DNA from: Paragorgia papillata
Lineage: Eukaryota > Cnidaria > Anthozoa > Scleralcyonacea > Coralliidae
Length of the DNA: 64,000 nucleotides
Assembly (NCBI GenBank): GCA_035771165.1
Contig: JAWNZC010000322.1
Span: 8,046,501-8,110,500, forward strand
Reading direction: 5' to 3'
The position numbers and the translations under genes are program-made. The notes beneath the pieces are model-generated. The model was not told where the DNA came from and made no database searches. It saw only the letters and a program-made list of their open reading frames with translations. This document shows, in pieces, positions 62,222 to 64,000 of the stretch. The stretch's first letter is position 1. Each line of letters starts with the position of its first letter.

Positions 62222-62464
62222 CTTAAGGGCTGTTTACATGAGCCGGGCTAGCCCGGTTAACTGGGGCTCACGCGATTGATTAGGATCTCACTGTGGATTT
62301 GAAACTCGCCTAAACTAAATGTACAAAGAAGAATTGGTTTAGTTTAGATGTAAACGAATCCTAATATTGATTAAAATCTATTTTTGTGGCCGAGGAAAGA
62401 ATTTCGTGACACGAGTCAGCTCAGTTAAACGGGCTAGCCCGGCTAATGTAAACAGCCCCTTAAG
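62222..62464. repeat. Fold-back MITE
   Basis: The ends CTTAAGGGCTGTTTACATGA and the inverse (TGTAAACAGCCCCTTAAG) are about 240 bp apart and contain GGGCTAGCCCGG arms. It is the same design as the unit at 54,290. Confidence 0.75.
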
Positions 62465-62717
62465 CAGAAACCTAAACGAGGTCTCAAAGGTGTCTAAATA
62501 GGGGATTGATTGTAGTTGTTTTGTTCTTTATTTTAAATTATGTTTGATATGCTGAAAATAATTGACATGAAATGCTGTAAAGTTAATAAATGTTGCTTTT
62601 ATTAAAAAAGTATACGAGAATTGCTAATCGTGATGATGAGCAGGGGGTACTGCTCGAAATATTCGAAGTAAAAGAAAATGTTACAATATATTTACATTAA
62701 TGTTGCTCTTAATTTAG

Positions 62718-62801
62718 GCGACTGTTAAATGTTTAGAGTTTCATCCAAATTCAAAGATTCTTCTTACCGCTGGACTCAATAATACTTTGAGTATATTTCA
62801 G
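62718..62801 (+). CDS. utp18: UTP18-like protein, first WD40 exon
   Basis: The acceptor is TTAATTTAG and the donor CAG|GTACTG. It encodes ATVKCLEFHPNSKILLTAGL then NNTLSIFQ, the first WD40 blade of UTP18. The remaining WD40 exons lie beyond the window. Sequence from 62,802 to 64,000 is intronic, with AATTCG-rich inverted motifs (62,940-63,290), a purine-rich run near 63,400 and no further exon that I can support. Confidence 0.85.
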
Positions 62802-64000
62802 GTACTGTATTTACAGATATTGCACAGGTGCCCATGTAACGACCTTACAGAAGCTATACTGATAAAATCTTGTGTTGTATAATAACTTTTATTAACGTCG
62901 GAACTGATACATGTTTACTTAGGCCTACGCTAAACGTCGCACAAAGACGAATTTAATTCGATTTAACTTCGTCGGTAATGCGTAAAGTTAAACGTCGAAT
63001 TTCAGTCGAATTTAATTGTTTTTACTTGGACGCGTTGAGCGGTTGAGCCTGAAAACGATTTCTTGAAAACATGGCGCCGCAGACAGAAGAGAAACATTTA
63101 ATTCGACGCGACGACAATTCGTCGTAACTCGACATAATAATGTAACTCGCATTCTGATCCGTCTGACTCAGACGAATTTAATTTCCGAGACGATTTTAAT
63201 TCGTGTGTCGAATTTAATCGAGTTATACCTCGCAGTTTCGTCGAATAGAATTCAAACAATTAAATTCGTCTGAATTAAATTCGTCTATTGTGTGACGTTC
63301 AGCGCATGCCTTAGCATATTATATGTCCTGTGCCTGATTCGTTTCCAGTCGTTCCATTCGACGAAAGAAGCTCGAGAAGGGAACGCGAAGGGTGATGGGA
63401 AGGAGGAGAAAGGGAAGAGGATATAAATATATCGATTCCTTAGATTTTGTCTTGGGGGGGAGAGGGGGGAGGGGAGGGAGGAAGCGAAAATAACTTCTAC
63501 TGATTGGTGATTGGTCAACTCGGGATCCTGGAGTCAGTTACTGTATATCAACAGAAATGGAAATGCTACATATTTCTGAGGAGGTGAATAGTGCTGGATA
63601 TTCACTGTATATCTACACTATTCACCGACACTGAGGTGAATAATTGTTTTAGCATATACCTCATAAATGAAATAACAAGTTTAACATTCTTATATTTTTT
63701 GATATTTTCATACGAGACACGGCCGCTAGCAACTTGGCGTACTCGATATTTGTCGACAAAACAACTTACAACTTTTGAATATATTAGTGGCTAGAAAATT
63801 GTAAAGAAACATACCTGTGGACACTCTTCTACTTAATTTGTTGACTTTTCTCGTTATTCTACTACATCAACCTTGTTTGTCAACAAAATCTCCTGCTTCG
63901 GTAAACAAAGCAAAACTGGCCGCCATTTTGTTTTGCCCTCAGGTGAATAGTGCAGGATATCCCAAGCTAGAGGAACCAATCAGATTGCTTGAAAAGCACT

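Overview
The window is nuclear DNA of a metazoan, most likely a marine invertebrate and possibly a cnidarian. The evidence is spliced host genes with GT-AG introns, dense fold-back transposons, tRNA-like and 5S-like SINEs, a Penelope-like element with a hammerhead motif, and giant virus-like transposons. The species cannot be fixed from the sequence. About 28 kb on the left is virus-like mobile DNA in three layers. About 36 kb on the right is ordinary host DNA with two split genes.

Layer A (1 to about 7,500, left end outside the window) is an AT-rich virus-like element. Its 522-aa protein is homologous to the 530-aa virion-type protein of the complete Polinton further right. In the visible part it has no polymerase of its own. 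Instead it has a 907-aa protein with motifs arranged like rolling-circle (Rep_trans-type) initiators, next to a repeat and hairpin array that looks like an origin. Its short genes alternate strands: AT-rich leaders lie between divergent genes and a strong hairpin lies at every convergent junction.

Layer B (about 7,568-8,632 and 26,098-27,936) is a 5'-truncated protein-primed DNA polymerase B gene of a Polinton/Maverick. Layer C is inserted in the middle of it.

Layer C (8,633-26,091, 17,459 bp) is a complete Polinton/Maverick. It has 5'-AG ends, 418-bp terminal inverted repeats and a 6-bp target duplication (CGATTC). The left and right parts of the layer B polymerase keep the same reading frame across one copy of that duplication. 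Minus-strand genes at 10-16.4 kb encode polymerase B, a zinc-ribbon protein, small membrane proteins and a zinc-finger/PD-(D/E)XK nuclease. They are followed by a plus-strand deoxynucleoside kinase, a minus-strand LamG-like protein, then a plus-strand block: chromodomain integrase, candidate minor capsid protein, membrane-active protein, major capsid protein (frameshifted in a T run), packaging ATPase, and two conserved Polinton proteins. No adenain-type protease was found. GTGTCGCGCGCGACAC-like palindromes are scattered through genes and spacers, and most start codons sit next to a TATA motif.

The host part carries an F-box/leucine-rich-repeat gene (three coding exons, 30,687-37,898) and the 5' part of a UTP18-like U3 snoRNP gene (exons from 40,454 to 62,801, continuing beyond the window). 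Their introns are filled with fold-back MITEs, a 5.2-kb inverted-repeat element carrying mirrored THAP-like exons, a decayed LINE reverse transcriptase, a Penelope-like fragment and SINEs.
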